A stretch of 64,000 nt of DNA from an uncultured Verrucomicrobiota bacterium (GTDB taxonomy: Bacteria; Verrucomicrobiota; Verrucomicrobiia; Limisphaerales; UBA9464). Below, in pieces: positions 24,262 to 33,766 of the stretch. The stretch's first letter is position 1; every line of letters begins with the position of its first letter. Under the pieces are notes generated by a model. That model saw only the letters and a program-made list of their open reading frames with translations, searched no databases and was not told the origin of the DNA. A program made the position numbers and the translations under genes. The stretch is taken from contig CAIXUG010000003.1 in assembly GCA_903922605.1 (NCBI GenBank), positions 120,658 to 184,657 on the forward strand. The letters run 5' to 3'.

Positions 24262-26103
24262 TCAGGCCTTGGCGGTCGCCGGGGCCGCGCTGGCGATGGC
24301 GCGTTTGGCCAGGTCCTCGATGGTGAGATCGGTGGCCCGGGCGTCTTCCGCCGCGAGGATGCTGTCGAATTCCGCCCGCACGTACGGGCGGGCGTGGTCC
24401 TGATTGGTGGGCAGGTCATGTCCCTGGCCGGAGCGCAGCGCCCGCAACACGTCGCGCGGGGTGATGCGGTCCAGCGGGCGGGCGGGGGCGTAGGCCGTTT
24501 CTGGCCCGGTGACCTCGACGACCAGCTTCGCCGCCACCAGGCTCTGCAGGATTTCCACCACCAGCTTGGGCGGGATGGCAAAACGGCTGGCGAGCTGGGA
24601 AGAGGTGGCGGGTTTCTCATGGCTGAGGAAGCGTTCCCCGAGGTGCGTCATGAGGCGCAGCGCGGCAAACTCCCGGCCCTGCTGGTGTACGCGGCCGGCG
24701 CGGCGTTCCTGCAGATAGGCCCGCCGATGCTGATACACGTAACTCGTCTGCGCACCGAGCAGGAGGATGTTCCAGGAGAAGTACATGCCGACCAGAAACA
24801 GCGGCACGATGCCGAGCGAGCCGTAGATCGCGCTGTAGGTGACCACGCGCGAATTGTAGAGCGCGGCGATATGGCCGTTGGCGGTCCAGAGCGCCGAGGC
24901 CGTGAGTCCGCCGACGAGGGCGGCCTGCCATTGCACGCGCGTGTTGGGCATCCAGAGATAGAGCGCGGCAAACGCGATGCCCATAAGGACCAGGGGAAAG
25001 ACCCAGGAAAACGACAGGAGCATCTGCCCGACGAAGGTCTTGTCCCAGCCTCCGCCGGTCAGGCTGAGCGAGGGGAGGTAGTGCAGATAGTTGGCGCCCT
25101 TGGCCAGCAGCATGAAGACCGGGCCGAGCGTGATCACCGCCCAGTACAGCACGATGCTCATGAACCACGACCGCCCCTTGGCCACGCCCCAGATGTCATT
25201 GAACGCCGCCTCCACGGTGCGCAGCAGCGAGATCGCCACAAACAGCAGGCCCGCCATGGCCGTCGCGCCGATGGTGCCGAAGCGGATGTTGCCGACGAAC
25301 TCCACAATCTTCGCAGCCACCTCGCTCCGTTTCTGTTTCGGTTCCCGGGTCAGTTCCGTCACGTAGGCATTTTCCAGCAACAGCCGGTTCACGCGGGCCA
25401 GCTCCTGGCCGGAAGGGTTCTTGGCCAGCAGTTCGCTCAAACCCGGCGGCAGGGTCGGCAACGGGAACCGATCCACCTCCCAGATGGACGGCCCCTGGAT
25501 CAGCGCATTGAGATCCACGACAATGGCGGATCGCAGAGGCTTGGGAACCGGGGTCGTCCCGTCCCACGCCGTCAGGGCATCCCGGGTGGCCGGGCTGAGA
25601 CGGGAGGCAAGGTAAATGGAGGCGGCGTCTTTGGGCTGCTGCAGCTTGGCGGCAAACGAGGGGAAGTCCCGGATGTCGGTTACTTCGAGCAGGGGGGAAT
25701 TGGTTCTGGCGGTGGGCGCGGCGGCATCCGGCGAGGCATTGCCGGCGCTGCTTTCCGAGAGGCCCAGAGTCGGGGCCACATGCGTGATCGTGGAGTCGAT
25801 GAGTTCCAGCAGCTTTTCCTTCTGCTTGGCCTCGTCGCGCGGCAGGAAGAGGGAGGCGACGCTGATGGACACGGCGAGCAGCGGCACGAGGGCGAGCAGC
25901 GTGGTGTAGGCCAGCGCCGAGGCGCGCACGAGGCAGCGGTTCCGCAGGAAATTCCGGACCACCAGAATCCAGAAGTGCACGAACCGCTGCGCCCAGTTGA
26001 GCTGCGGCTCCTGATCGGCGACGGCGTCTTCATTGATCAGCGTCTGCATTTCCGCCTGCAGCCGCTGCAGCTTGCCCGGTGCATCGGGCGATGTATCAGC
26101 CAT
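24262..26103 (-). CDS. YihY/BrkB family membrane protein, enlarged
   Basis: A 613-residue inner-membrane protein. The family core is clear: ALAYTTLLALVPLLAVSISVASLFL (residues ~65-87) and, after a gap, LLFVAISLLRTVEAAFNDIWGVAKGRSW, WQAALVGGLTASALW and VTYSAIYGSLGIVPLFLVGMYFSWNILLLGAQ. Two unusual parts: a ~175-residue insertion after the first membrane helix (about 90-265, mostly polar, presumably outside), and a ~130-residue C-terminal extension that resembles a winged-helix domain (SQLASRFAIPPKLVVEILQS). Start ATG at 26103 has TAGCTT 6 bases upstream. Transport role of the family is unsettled. Confidence 0.88.
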   Translation of the reverse strand: MADTSPDAPGKLQRLQAEMQTLINEDAVADQEPQLNWAQRFVHFWILVVRNFLRNRCLVRASALAYTTLLALVPLLAVSISVASLFLPRDEAKQKEKLLELIDSTITHVAPTLGLSESSAGNASPDAAAPTARTNSPLLEVTDIRDFPSFAAKLQQPKDAASIYLASRLSPATRDALTAWDGTTPVPKPLRSAIVVDLNALIQGPSIWEVDRFPLPTLPPGLSELLAKNPSGQELARVNRLLLENAYVTELTREPKQKRSEVAAKIVEFVGNIRFGTIGATAMAGLLFVAISLLRTVEAAFNDIWGVAKGRSWFMSIVLYWAVITLGPVFMLLAKGANYLHYLPSLSLTGGGWDKTFVGQMLLSFSWVFPLVLMGIAFAALYLWMPNTRVQWQAALVGGLTASALWTANGHIAALYNSRVVTYSAIYGSLGIVPLFLVGMYFSWNILLLGAQTSYVYQHRRAYLQERRAGRVHQQGREFAALRLMTHLGERFLSHEKPATSSQLASRFAIPPKLVVEILQSLVAAKLVVEVTGPETAYAPARPLDRITPRDVLRALRSGQGHDLPTNQDHARPYVRAEFDSILAAEDARATDLTIEDLAKRAIASAAPATAKA

Positions 26104-26109
26104 GGGCGG

Positions 26110-26137
26110 AAGCTACCGCTTGGTTTGGGGGCAGCAA
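26110..26137 (-). promoter_or_regulatory. Predicted leaderless promoter of the BrkB-like gene
   Basis: Minus strand TTGCTG (26137-26132), 16-base spacer, TAGCTT (26115-26110), 6 bases to the ATG at 26103. Confidence 0.5.
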
Positions 26138-26184
26138 TCGCGGAAGTGAGCCTGAAAATTGGCGGCGGCCCGTCGGGACGGGGC

Positions 26185-26913
26185 TCAGTCCACCCGCTTC
26201 CGCCCGTAATTGATGCCCATGATGCCGCCGAGCAAGTTCACCACCTGGGTCTTGGCGTAGCCGAGTTCGTGCAGCTTCGCGTCCACGCCGCGTTGGGCGG
26301 GAAACTTGCGGAGGGAATCCAGAATGTAGCCGTGCGTATCCGCATCGCCGCAGAAGAGACGGCCAAACACCGGCACCAACCAGCGGAGGTATTGGAAGTA
26401 GAGCCAGCGCCAGGCGGCGAGGTCGGGCTTGCCGAAATCGAGCACCAGCAGGCGGCCGCCGGGACGCAGCACGCGGGTCAGTTCCCGCAGTCCCCGGTCG
26501 AAGTCCGCCAGATTTCTCAGCCCGTAGCTGATCGTGACCACCTCAAAACTGGCGTCGGCGAAGGGGAGTTGCAGGGCGTCGCCCTGTTCAAAGCGCAGAG
26601 CGCGGAGCGGGGAGCGCAGAGCGGCCGCGCGGCGGCGGGCGACGGCCAGCATCGGCTCGCTGAAGTCAAAGCCGGTGGCGTTCGCACCGGCCCGGGCGAG
26701 GGCGAAAGTCACATCACCAGTGCCGCAGCAGACATCGAGCGCCCGTTCGCCGGGTCGGACGGCGGCGAGCCGGAGCAGGCGGCGCTTCCACCACCGGTGC
26801 AGACCGAAGCTCTGCAGGTCGTTGATCAGGTCGTAGCGCGGCGCGATGGTTGCGAAGAGGTCTTCCACCTTCGCGGCCCGCGCGTCGCTTTCGACGTAGA
26901 ACTTGCTCGGCAC
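26185..26913 (-). CDS. ubiE: Demethylmenaquinone/ubiquinone methyltransferase UbiE/MenG
   Basis: A 242-residue SAM-dependent C-methyltransferase acting on the last ring methylation of menaquinone or ubiquinone. Motifs in order: FATIAPRYDLINDLQSFGLHRWWKR, the SAM-binding ALDVCCGTGDVTFALARAG, PFADASFEVVTISYGLRNLADFDRGL, RVLRPGGRLLVLDFG and the C-terminal HELGYAKTQVVNLLGGIMGI. Menaquinone is the more likely product for this phylum, but this is inference. Period-7 repeats begin just upstream of its start. Confidence 0.93.
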   Translation of the reverse strand: MPSKFYVESDARAAKVEDLFATIAPRYDLINDLQSFGLHRWWKRRLLRLAAVRPGERALDVCCGTGDVTFALARAGANATGFDFSEPMLAVARRRAAALRSPLRALRFEQGDALQLPFADASFEVVTISYGLRNLADFDRGLRELTRVLRPGGRLLVLDFGKPDLAAWRWLYFQYLRWLVPVFGRLFCGDADTHGYILDSLRKFPAQRGVDAKLHELGYAKTQVVNLLGGIMGINYGRKRVD

Positions 26914-26923
26914 GGGGTAAGGG

Positions 26924-27100
26924 AAAAGGAAAAAGGCAAAAGGTAAAAGGACGGCGGAAGGTAAAAGACGGTGGGATGGCAGGAGAAAAAAGGATGTCAG
27001 CGGCCGACCCGAACGCGCACCAAACCCTCAACGTTACAACGCCCGTGCTTCGCTTTCTTTTGCCTTTTGCCTTTTTCCTTTTTCCTTACTCCCTCTTACC
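26924..27100. repeat. Period-7 word repeats in opposite orientations (AAAAGGN / TTNCCTT)
   Basis: Left block: AAAAGGA, AAAAGGC, AAAAGGT, AAAAGGA (26924-26951) and degenerate units to ~26970. Right block: TTTCTTT, TGCCTTT, TGCCTTT, TTCCTTT, TTCCTTA (27054-27088) and a degenerate unit. The words are complementary, ~85-100 bases apart, and lie between the divergent ubiE and first glycosyltransferase genes. Confidence 0.85.
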
Positions 27101-27114
27101 GTCCGCCCGCGTTG

Positions 27115-28332
27115 ATGAACCGGGAACGACCGCGCATTCTGTTTGTGGACCACGTCAGCAAGGTGCTGGGCGGGGCCGAGGTCAATCTGCTCGAACTGCT
27201 CGGGCTCCCGGACGCGCGCGCGCGCTGGGACGTGAGCGTGGCCTGTGCGCCCGGGAGCCCGCTGGCGGCGGCGCTCGCGAAGCTGGAGGTGCCGTGCCAT
27301 ACCTACGGCTTTGCGCCGGCGCTGAACGAACTGCGCATCGTGGGCCGCGGCCTTAACCCCATCGGCAAGCTGCGCGGCTGGCAGGAACTCCAGCGCGCCA
27401 CGGGTCGGCTGCGTGAGATCGTGACCGGGGTGCGGCCAGATGTGCTGCTGTCCTGCGCCAACAAGGATCACTTCACCGCCGGAGCCGTCGCAGCCGATAC
27501 GGGCCGGCCGAGCGTGTGGTGGGTGAATGACATCCTCTCCGCCGATTTCTTTTCCTGGCCGGTGCGCCGTGTATTTGTGGCCAAGGCGCGAAAGCTGGCC
27601 ACGCGGCTCACCCCGGTTTCCGATTTCGGCCGCGCGGCCCTGATCGCGGAGGGGCTGCCCGCCGAGCGCATTGTCACCATTCACAACGGCATCCCGCTGG
27701 AACGGTACCGGCGCAGCGAGTCCACCCTGCTGCGCGACCGGCTGAAAATTTCCCCGGGAGAGCCGCTGTTCGGCCTGGTGGGCCGGATCACCCCATGGAA
27801 GGGGCAGGATCTGTTCCTGCGGCTGGCGGCCGAATGGTCGGCCGCCGGCCGGGCCGGACGTTTCGTGATCATCGGCCGTGCTTTCAACGAGGATGAGCCG
27901 TTCGAGACCTCGCTGAAGGAATTCGTCCGCTATCACCGCCTCGAAAACCGGGTTCACTTTGTCGCCTTCCAGGCCGACATCGCGGCCACGCTCTCGCAAC
28001 TGGACGTGCTGCTGCATTGCTCGACGAAGCCGGAGCCGTTTGGCCGCGTGTTGATCGAGGCCATGGCCGTCGGAGTGCCGGTAATCGGCGCGCGGGCGGG
28101 CGGGGTGCCGGAAATCCTGACGGATGGCGTGGACGGGCTGCTCGCAGCTCCGGGGTCGGTCGCGGAATATTCGCGCCATATGGTCGCCCTCGTGGAAGAT
28201 CGGACGCGGGCGACTATGCTTGCGGCTGCCGGCCGGCGCACGGTCGAACAGCGTTTCAGGCTGGAACGGGTCTTTGCCGACTTCGACCGGGTCATTGGCG
28301 AGGTGCTGTCGCCGCGCGCCGCGACCGGTTAA
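27115..28332 (+). CDS. GT4 family glycosyltransferase 1
   Basis: A 405-residue GT-B fold transferase. N-terminus RILFVDHVSKVLGGAEVNLLELLG is the GT4 acceptor-side start; the donor-binding C-terminal half has ITPWKGQDLFLRLAAEW and the EX7E box PEPFGRVLIEAMAVGVPVIG. Start ATG at 27115; longer in-frame readings run through the repeat. First of three consecutive GT4 genes, followed by a WecA-type lipid sugar transferase; together they look like an exopolysaccharide or O-antigen assembly segment. Confidence 0.9.
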   Translation: MNRERPRILFVDHVSKVLGGAEVNLLELLGLPDARARWDVSVACAPGSPLAAALAKLEVPCHTYGFAPALNELRIVGRGLNPIGKLRGWQELQRATGRLREIVTGVRPDVLLSCANKDHFTAGAVAADTGRPSVWWVNDILSADFFSWPVRRVFVAKARKLATRLTPVSDFGRAALIAEGLPAERIVTIHNGIPLERYRRSESTLLRDRLKISPGEPLFGLVGRITPWKGQDLFLRLAAEWSAAGRAGRFVIIGRAFNEDEPFETSLKEFVRYHRLENRVHFVAFQADIAATLSQLDVLLHCSTKPEPFGRVLIEAMAVGVPVIGARAGGVPEILTDGVDGLLAAPGSVAEYSRHMVALVEDRTRATMLAAAGRRTVEQRFRLERVFADFDRVIGEVLSPRAATG

Positions 28333-28347
28333 AGTATCGCCGACGCC

Positions 28348-29544
28348 ATGCGCTTCATTTTTCTTACGCTGGGCTACCATCCCGATCAGATCGGCGGGGC
28401 CTTCCGCTATGTGGCGGAGACGGCGGAGCGGCTGGCGGCGCGCGGCCACGAGGTTCACGCGGTGTATCCCGCCGCGCCGAACGGTGAGACCGGTGACTCA
28501 CCGCTGAACGGCGTGCAGCGCCACCGGTTCGCCAATGCCAGTGGCAATTTTGCCGCGAACTGGCGGGCGGAAAATCGCGCCGCCCAGGCCGAGCTGGCGA
28601 AGCTGGCGGCGTCTTCCGTCCCTACCTTGCTCGTGAACTGTCATGCGTTCTTCGGGCCGGCGCAGCGGTCGTGGAAAGGTCCGCAGGCGTATCTGTTCAC
28701 GGGGCCGTGGGCCGAGGAGTTCCTGTTCTCTCGGCAGACCAAGCCACGTGGGTTTGCCAAGCGGATGTTCGACCAGTTTGTGGCGGCCATCATGCGCCGG
28801 GTGGAGCGGTCGTCCCTGCGTCGGGCGGGGAGCCTGCTGACCATCAGCGACTATTACATCGCCGCGCTACGCGACTGGCATCCCGGACGTCTGCCGCCGG
28901 TGAAGATGGTTTCGGGAGGCACCGATTACTCGCGTTTCCAGCCGGATGCCGGCCGACGGGACTTCCGCGCGTCGCGCCGCGTTGCCGAGGACGATTTCCT
29001 GCTCCTGACCGTCCGCCGTCTCGATGCGCGCATGGGCCTGCTAATGCTGCTGGAATCGTTTGCGGCGTTGGTGAAGGAATTTCCCCGGGTGCGGCTGTGG
29101 ATGGCCGGGCGTGGTCCGCAGGAAGTGGCGCTGCGGGAGGCCATCACCCAGCTCGGGCTGGCCGGGCGCGTGGAACTGCTAGGCTTTGTGCCGGAAGCGG
29201 ACCTGCCACGCGTCTATTCGGCCGCCGATTGCACCGTGATGCCTTCGCTGGATCTGGAAGGCTTCGGCCTGGCCACCGTGGAATCGCTCGCGTGCGGCAC
29301 CCCGGTGCTCGGGTCACGGGCGGGAGCCACCCCAGAACTGCTCGCGCCGCTGGACCCGCAGCTCCTGTTCGCGCCGGGCTCCGGTGAAGCCCTGACGCAG
29401 CGCCTGCGCGAGGTGCTGGCCGGCCGGCTGGCATTGCCGGCGCGAGAACGCTGCGCGGCGTATGCGCGGGCGCAGTTTTCCTGGGACCGCCCGGCGGAGG
29501 GTCTGGAGGCCGCCTTTCGCGAACTCGTCGGAGGTGGGACGTGA
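28348..29544 (+). CDS. GT4 family glycosyltransferase 2
   Basis: A 398-residue GT-B transferase starting MRFIFLTLGYHPDQIGGAFRYV with the GG-rich acceptor loop. The donor site has VRRLDARMGLLMLLESFAAL and the EX7E region LEGFGLATVESLACGTPVLGS. 15 bases after the first GT4 gene, and its end overlaps the third by 4 bases. Acceptor and donor sugars cannot be told from sequence. Confidence 0.9.
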   Translation: MRFIFLTLGYHPDQIGGAFRYVAETAERLAARGHEVHAVYPAAPNGETGDSPLNGVQRHRFANASGNFAANWRAENRAAQAELAKLAASSVPTLLVNCHAFFGPAQRSWKGPQAYLFTGPWAEEFLFSRQTKPRGFAKRMFDQFVAAIMRRVERSSLRRAGSLLTISDYYIAALRDWHPGRLPPVKMVSGGTDYSRFQPDAGRRDFRASRRVAEDDFLLLTVRRLDARMGLLMLLESFAALVKEFPRVRLWMAGRGPQEVALREAITQLGLAGRVELLGFVPEADLPRVYSAADCTVMPSLDLEGFGLATVESLACGTPVLGSRAGATPELLAPLDPQLLFAPGSGEALTQRLREVLAGRLALPARERCAAYARAQFSWDRPAEGLEAAFRELVGGGT

Positions 29545-30671
29545 AGATTCTCGAGCTGGGGAAATTCTATCCGCCCGAGCGCGGCGGCATCGAGACGCTG
29601 CTCAAGCTGTGGAGCGACGGCTTTGTGGCGGCGGGCGACGAGGTGGACTGCGTCGTTGCGAACACGGCGGCGAAGACGGTGCGGGAAACGCAGAACGGCG
29701 TGCGGGTTCACCGGCTGGCGAGCTACGGCATGATGTTCAGCACCTCGCTGTGCCCCGCCTACCCGTTCGCGCCGGGACGGTACCCGGCAGATGTGGTTCA
29801 CGCGCATTTCCCGAATCCGCTGGCCGATCTCGCCTGCCTGCGCGTGCCCCGGAAAACCCCGGTCGTGCTGAGCTGGCACAGCGACATCATCCGCCAGCGC
29901 CTGGTGATGGGCGTTTACAAGATCCTGCAGACGGCCCTGTTGCGGCGGGCCGACCGCATCGTGGTGGCGACGCCGAACCACCTGGAGTTCTCCCCCTGGC
30001 TGCCGGCCTTTCGCCACAAGGTCGAAGTGATCCCCTTCGGCCTCGATCTCTCTCGCTTCGAACCCGGTGCGTTTGATGCGGCCAGGGTCGCCGCCCTGCG
30101 GGCGCGGGCGCGGGGGCGGGCCATCCTGCTGAACGTGGGCCGGCTGGTCGGGTACAAGGGCCAGCGCCATGCCATCGAGGCGCTGCGGGAACTGCCCGGG
30201 GCCGTGCTGTGGTTTGTGGGCACCGGGCCGCTGGAGGCCGAGCTGCGCGCGCTCGCGGCGGCGGTCGGGGTGGCCGACCGGGTCACCTTTTGTGGTGATA
30301 TCAGCGACGCCGAACTGCCCTGTTACTTCCACGCGTGTGACATCTTCGTGTTTCCCTCCGTGACCCCGAACGAGGCATTTGGGCTGGTGCAGGTCGAGGC
30401 GATGGCCTGCGGCAAGCCGGTGGTGGCCTGCACACTGCGGTCCGGCGTGCCCTGGGTCTGCGCAAACGAGGTGACCGGGCTGACGGTGCCGCCCGGAGAA
30501 AATCACCCCCTGGCGCTTGCACTGGGACGACTTCTCGGCGACGAATCGCTGCGGCAACGGCTGGGTGCGGAAGGCCGGCGGCGGGCAAACTCAGAATTCG
30601 CCGTCCCGGTGATGGTCCAACGTTACCAAACCCTTTTTCAGCGACTGCTCAGAGAACAGAGGTCCGCATGA
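29541..30671 (+). CDS. GT4 family glycosyltransferase 3
   Basis: A 376-residue GT-B transferase. Start GTG at 29541, 4-base overlap with the previous gene. N-terminus MKILELGKFYPPERGGIETL; donor site VGRLVGYKGQRHAIEALREL and the EX7E box NEAFGLVQVEAMACGKPVVA. Ends overlapping the WecA/MraY-type gene (ATGA), so the four genes are one operon. Confidence 0.9.
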   Translation: MKILELGKFYPPERGGIETLLKLWSDGFVAAGDEVDCVVANTAAKTVRETQNGVRVHRLASYGMMFSTSLCPAYPFAPGRYPADVVHAHFPNPLADLACLRVPRKTPVVLSWHSDIIRQRLVMGVYKILQTALLRRADRIVVATPNHLEFSPWLPAFRHKVEVIPFGLDLSRFEPGAFDAARVAALRARARGRAILLNVGRLVGYKGQRHAIEALRELPGAVLWFVGTGPLEAELRALAAAVGVADRVTFCGDISDAELPCYFHACDIFVFPSVTPNEAFGLVQVEAMACGKPVVACTLRSGVPWVCANEVTGLTVPPGENHPLALALGRLLGDESLRQRLGAEGRRRANSEFAVPVMVQRYQTLFQRLLREQRSA

Positions 30672-31744
30672 GTTACAAGACCTACCTCGTCATGCTGTTT
30701 GTTTCAGCACTCGGGGCGTTCTGGTTCACACCGTTCGCCTCGTGGCTGGCACAGCGATGGGGGGCCGTGGACCTTCCCAACGAGCGGAAGGTGCACAAGC
30801 GCCCGATGCCCCGGCTGGGAGGCGTGGCCGTCTATCTGGGGTTCCTGTTGCCCTGGGCCGGGCTGTATCTCCTCCACAACCCAGTCTCCCTCGAGTTCCA
30901 GAACTACGAAAAACTGTTCCTGACGCTGGTGATCGGCGCCACCGGCATGCTGGCCCTCGGCATTTACGATGATGTTAAGGGGGCCGACCCGTTGAAGAAG
31001 CTGATCGTGCAGTTCGCCGTGGCCGTGCTCATGTGGATTGGCGGCTACCGGATCGAGGCGCTCCAAAATCCGTTTGGCCCGCAGATCGAGCTCGGGTGGT
31101 TCGGCCTGCCCGTCACGCTGATGTGGATCGTGGGCGTGACCAATGCGATCAACCTGCTGGATGGCATCGACGGGCTGGTGGCCGGCGTTACCGCCTGCAT
31201 GGCCGTCACGTTGGCGATCATCAACGCCATCACCGGCCACGTGGTGGTGGCGCTGCTCACCGTGGCGCTGGCCGGGGCCTGCCTCGGCTTTCTGCCCCAC
31301 AACCATTCGCCGGCCCGTATCTTTCTGGGGGACTCGGGCAGCCTGACGGTCGGGCTGGTCCTGGCCTGTGTGGGCATCATCTCGCTCTTTCAGGAGACCA
31401 CCCGCGCCGCCAGCCCGCTGCTTTCCGTGCCGCTGATCCTGTTCGGACTCCCCATTTTCGACACCGCCCGGGTCATGTTTGAGCGCTGGCGCCGGGGCGT
31501 CTCCATTTTCCGCGCCGACAAGACCCATGTGCATCACCGGCTGCTATCTCTGGGCCTCAACCATCGCCAGGCTTCGTGGGTGCTTTATGGGGTGGTGCTG
31601 GTGACGGGTTCGGTGGCTGTGCTCCTGTCCCTGATGGAGACCAACGACCAGCTCAAGCTGAGCATCCTGTTCGCCGTGCTGTCGCTGGGGGTCACGCTGC
31701 TCTGGAAATTCCGCCTCAAGGCGAAGTTTGAGAAGGGCGAGTGA
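30668..31744 (+). CDS. WecA/MraY family undecaprenyl-phosphate sugar-1-phosphate transferase
   Basis: A 358-residue polytopic enzyme that starts a lipid-linked glycan by moving a sugar-1-phosphate onto undecaprenyl phosphate. Family residues are all present: LGIYDDVKGADPLKKLIVQF (Asp-Asp), NAINLLDGIDGLVAG, FLGDSGSLTVG and the C-terminal HVHHRLLSLGL. About ten membrane helices. WecA-like (GlcNAc-1-P) is more likely than MraY given the HVHHRLL motif and glycosyltransferase neighbours. Confidence 0.9.
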   Translation: MSYKTYLVMLFVSALGAFWFTPFASWLAQRWGAVDLPNERKVHKRPMPRLGGVAVYLGFLLPWAGLYLLHNPVSLEFQNYEKLFLTLVIGATGMLALGIYDDVKGADPLKKLIVQFAVAVLMWIGGYRIEALQNPFGPQIELGWFGLPVTLMWIVGVTNAINLLDGIDGLVAGVTACMAVTLAIINAITGHVVVALLTVALAGACLGFLPHNHSPARIFLGDSGSLTVGLVLACVGIISLFQETTRAASPLLSVPLILFGLPIFDTARVMFERWRRGVSIFRADKTHVHHRLLSLGLNHRQASWVLYGVVLVTGSVAVLLSLMETNDQLKLSILFAVLSLGVTLLWKFRLKAKFEKGE

Positions 31745-31755
31745 GGCTTCCCGCC

Positions 31756-32946
31756 ATGCAGTCCCTGGAAGCCACCCGCGAACGTCTGCTTGCCGCGCTC
31801 GCGCCGCTTTCTGCGGAAACAGTTTCCCTCGCGGCGGCCGACGGCCGTTTTCTCGCGCAGGAGATTCGTTCGCCCCGGGAACTGCCGCCCTTCGACAATT
31901 CCTCGATGGATGGTTATGCGGTACGGGCTGCCGACACGGCGGTGACGCCGGCCCCACTCCGGCTCGTGGGCCGCACCGCTGCCGGGGAAGCCTCCGGCCA
32001 CACGCTGGCGGCGGGCGAGTGCGTGCGCGTGTTCACCGGCGCGCCGCTGCCGGCCGGCGCGGATGCCGTGGTGATGCAGGAGGACGTGGATGCCGATCAG
32101 GCCACGCCCGCCCGCATCCTCGTGCGCGAGGGCGTGAAGCCGTGGGAAAATGTCCGCTTCCGGGGCGAGGATATTGCCCGGGAATCGGTTCTCGCGAGTG
32201 CCGGTGCACGGCTGGGGCCGCAGCATCTGGCCCTGCTCGGCGCGGTGGGGCTGGCTGAGGTGGCCGTGCACCGCAGGCCGCGCGTCGCGCTGCTGGCGAA
32301 CGGCTCGGAACTGCGACCGCCCGGGACCGAACTGGCCGACGGGCAGATCTTCGAGAGCAACACGGCCATGCTGGCCGCGCTGGTGCGCCGGTTTGGGGGC
32401 GAACCGGTTTTCACCCGGTGCGTCGCCGATGAGGAGGCATTGCTGCGGGAGGCGCTGATGGAGGTATTCGCGGTGGCCGATCTGGTCATCACCGTGGGCG
32501 GGGCTTCGGTTGGGGACCATGATCTCGTTAAACCCGTGTTCACCGCGCTCGGCGGCACGCTGGACCTGTGGCGGGTCGCGCTGAAGCCGGGCAAGCCGTT
32601 TTGCTTTGGCCGGCTGGAGGGGAAATGCCTGCTCGGTCTGCCGGGGAATCCGGTTTCTGCATTCGTCACCGCCGTGCTGCTGGTCCAGTCCGCCTTGCTC
32701 CGGCTTCAGGGCGCAGCGAACTGCGAGCCGCCGGCCACGTTGGGAATCCTGGCAGTGCCGTTTTCCAATCCCGACCGCCGCCGACATTTCGTCCGCGTGG
32801 TCACTGATGCCGAAGGCCGCGTGCGGCCCGCCGGTCCGCAAGCCTCGCACCGGCTGGGTTCGCTGGCCGCAGCGTGTGGCCTGGTGGACGTTCCGCCGGA
32901 AACCACGCTCGCGGAGGGAACGGTCGTGCGCGTACTGCGGTGGTGA
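31756..32946 (+). CDS. moeA: Molybdopterin molybdenumtransferase MoeA
   Basis: A 396-residue enzyme inserting molybdate into adenylylated molybdopterin. Family segments: ELPPFDNSSMDGYAVRAAD, CVRVFTGAPLPAGADAVVMQEDV, GTELADGQIFESNTAMLAAL, VITVGGASVGDHDLVKPVF and LGLPGNPVSAFVTAVLL. ATG at 31756 (MQSLEATRERLLAAL) matches the family start; a GTG at 31741 overlapping the WecA stop is also in frame. No link to the glycan genes; moaC is at 14209. Confidence 0.93.
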   Translation: MQSLEATRERLLAALAPLSAETVSLAAADGRFLAQEIRSPRELPPFDNSSMDGYAVRAADTAVTPAPLRLVGRTAAGEASGHTLAAGECVRVFTGAPLPAGADAVVMQEDVDADQATPARILVREGVKPWENVRFRGEDIARESVLASAGARLGPQHLALLGAVGLAEVAVHRRPRVALLANGSELRPPGTELADGQIFESNTAMLAALVRRFGGEPVFTRCVADEEALLREALMEVFAVADLVITVGGASVGDHDLVKPVFTALGGTLDLWRVALKPGKPFCFGRLEGKCLLGLPGNPVSAFVTAVLLVQSALLRLQGAANCEPPATLGILAVPFSNPDRRRHFVRVVTDAEGRVRPAGPQASHRLGSLAAACGLVDVPPETTLAEGTVVRVLRW

Positions 32947-33060
32947 CGGTGCATGAGCCGTCGGTGGCACGGTTCCAACGAAAATGTGGACTGACAACCG
33001 GCGACTCAAGGATAGGTTGTCCTTCAATTCGGAGTGCCGATTTATTTGGAGATATGCCCT

Positions 33061-33726
33061 ATGAGTAACAGGTTTCGGCGCAGGGCCTTTCATGGGGCCG
33101 TATTCCTGCTGTTCACCTCGTGCGTCTCATTGAGCAACCAGCAGCCGATTTTGACGGGGACCGGGCGGGACCTGATCACGGCAGAGGCGATCTCAACGGT
33201 CTCCGAACTGACGCAGCCGATTCGTGGTGAAGCGGCAAATATCTGGATGCTCGATGGCCACGCCTCTCCCGAGAAAGATCCGAAGTTGTACGCGTTGGAG
33301 GTCCTTTTTTCGCCGGAGAACTCAACCGGCCGCGTTCTGCGTTGTCACAGCATTCTTTGCACTCATGCTGGCGTCTACTGGCCTGGTGAGCACTATAGTT
33401 CCTCAAGTTTCACGCTCATCCGAGGCTGGTATTTCTACCATCGGAATCAACCCGGTGATTATTGCTGGATAGTCCACGCCGGGCGGAAAATTACCAACAA
33501 GCCAGTCGGCGAAAGGTACTACTTCAGCCGAAACCTGACGGATGCGGATTTGATCGCCCTCTTTGACGCCACCAAGGGTTCCATCACGAACGCGACCATT
33601 ATGTCATTCGAGAGCCGCGATCCTTCACATACAAGTGTGTGGACTTCCGGTGAACAGTGGGTGGTGGAGTTTGAAAAAAAAGATAATGTTTGGAAGGAGA
33701 CCGATAAGATGCCTTGGATTGAATAA
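33061..33726 (+). CDS. Hypothetical lipoprotein
   Basis: A 221-residue protein with a lipoprotein signal: RRRAFHGAVFLLFTSC, lipid-modified Cys at residue 21. GGAG lies ~10 bases before the ATG, one of few clear Shine-Dalgarno sites here. The mature part is mixed alpha/beta with RYYFSRNLTDADLIALFD and WVVEFEKKDNVW; I do not recognise a family. Base composition is less GC-rich than neighbours. Confidence 0.6.
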   Translation: MSNRFRRRAFHGAVFLLFTSCVSLSNQQPILTGTGRDLITAEAISTVSELTQPIRGEAANIWMLDGHASPEKDPKLYALEVLFSPENSTGRVLRCHSILCTHAGVYWPGEHYSSSSFTLIRGWYFYHRNQPGDYCWIVHAGRKITNKPVGERYYFSRNLTDADLIALFDATKGSITNATIMSFESRDPSHTSVWTSGEQWVVEFEKKDNVWKETDKMPWIE

Positions 33727-33766
33727 ATGCTTCCGTCACGCCGAGTTGATTGTCGCTAGCGTCCGT

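Noticed and set aside
24394..26946. 850-residue open frame opposite brkB and ubiE
   Set aside because: Shadow of two well-supported minus-strand genes.
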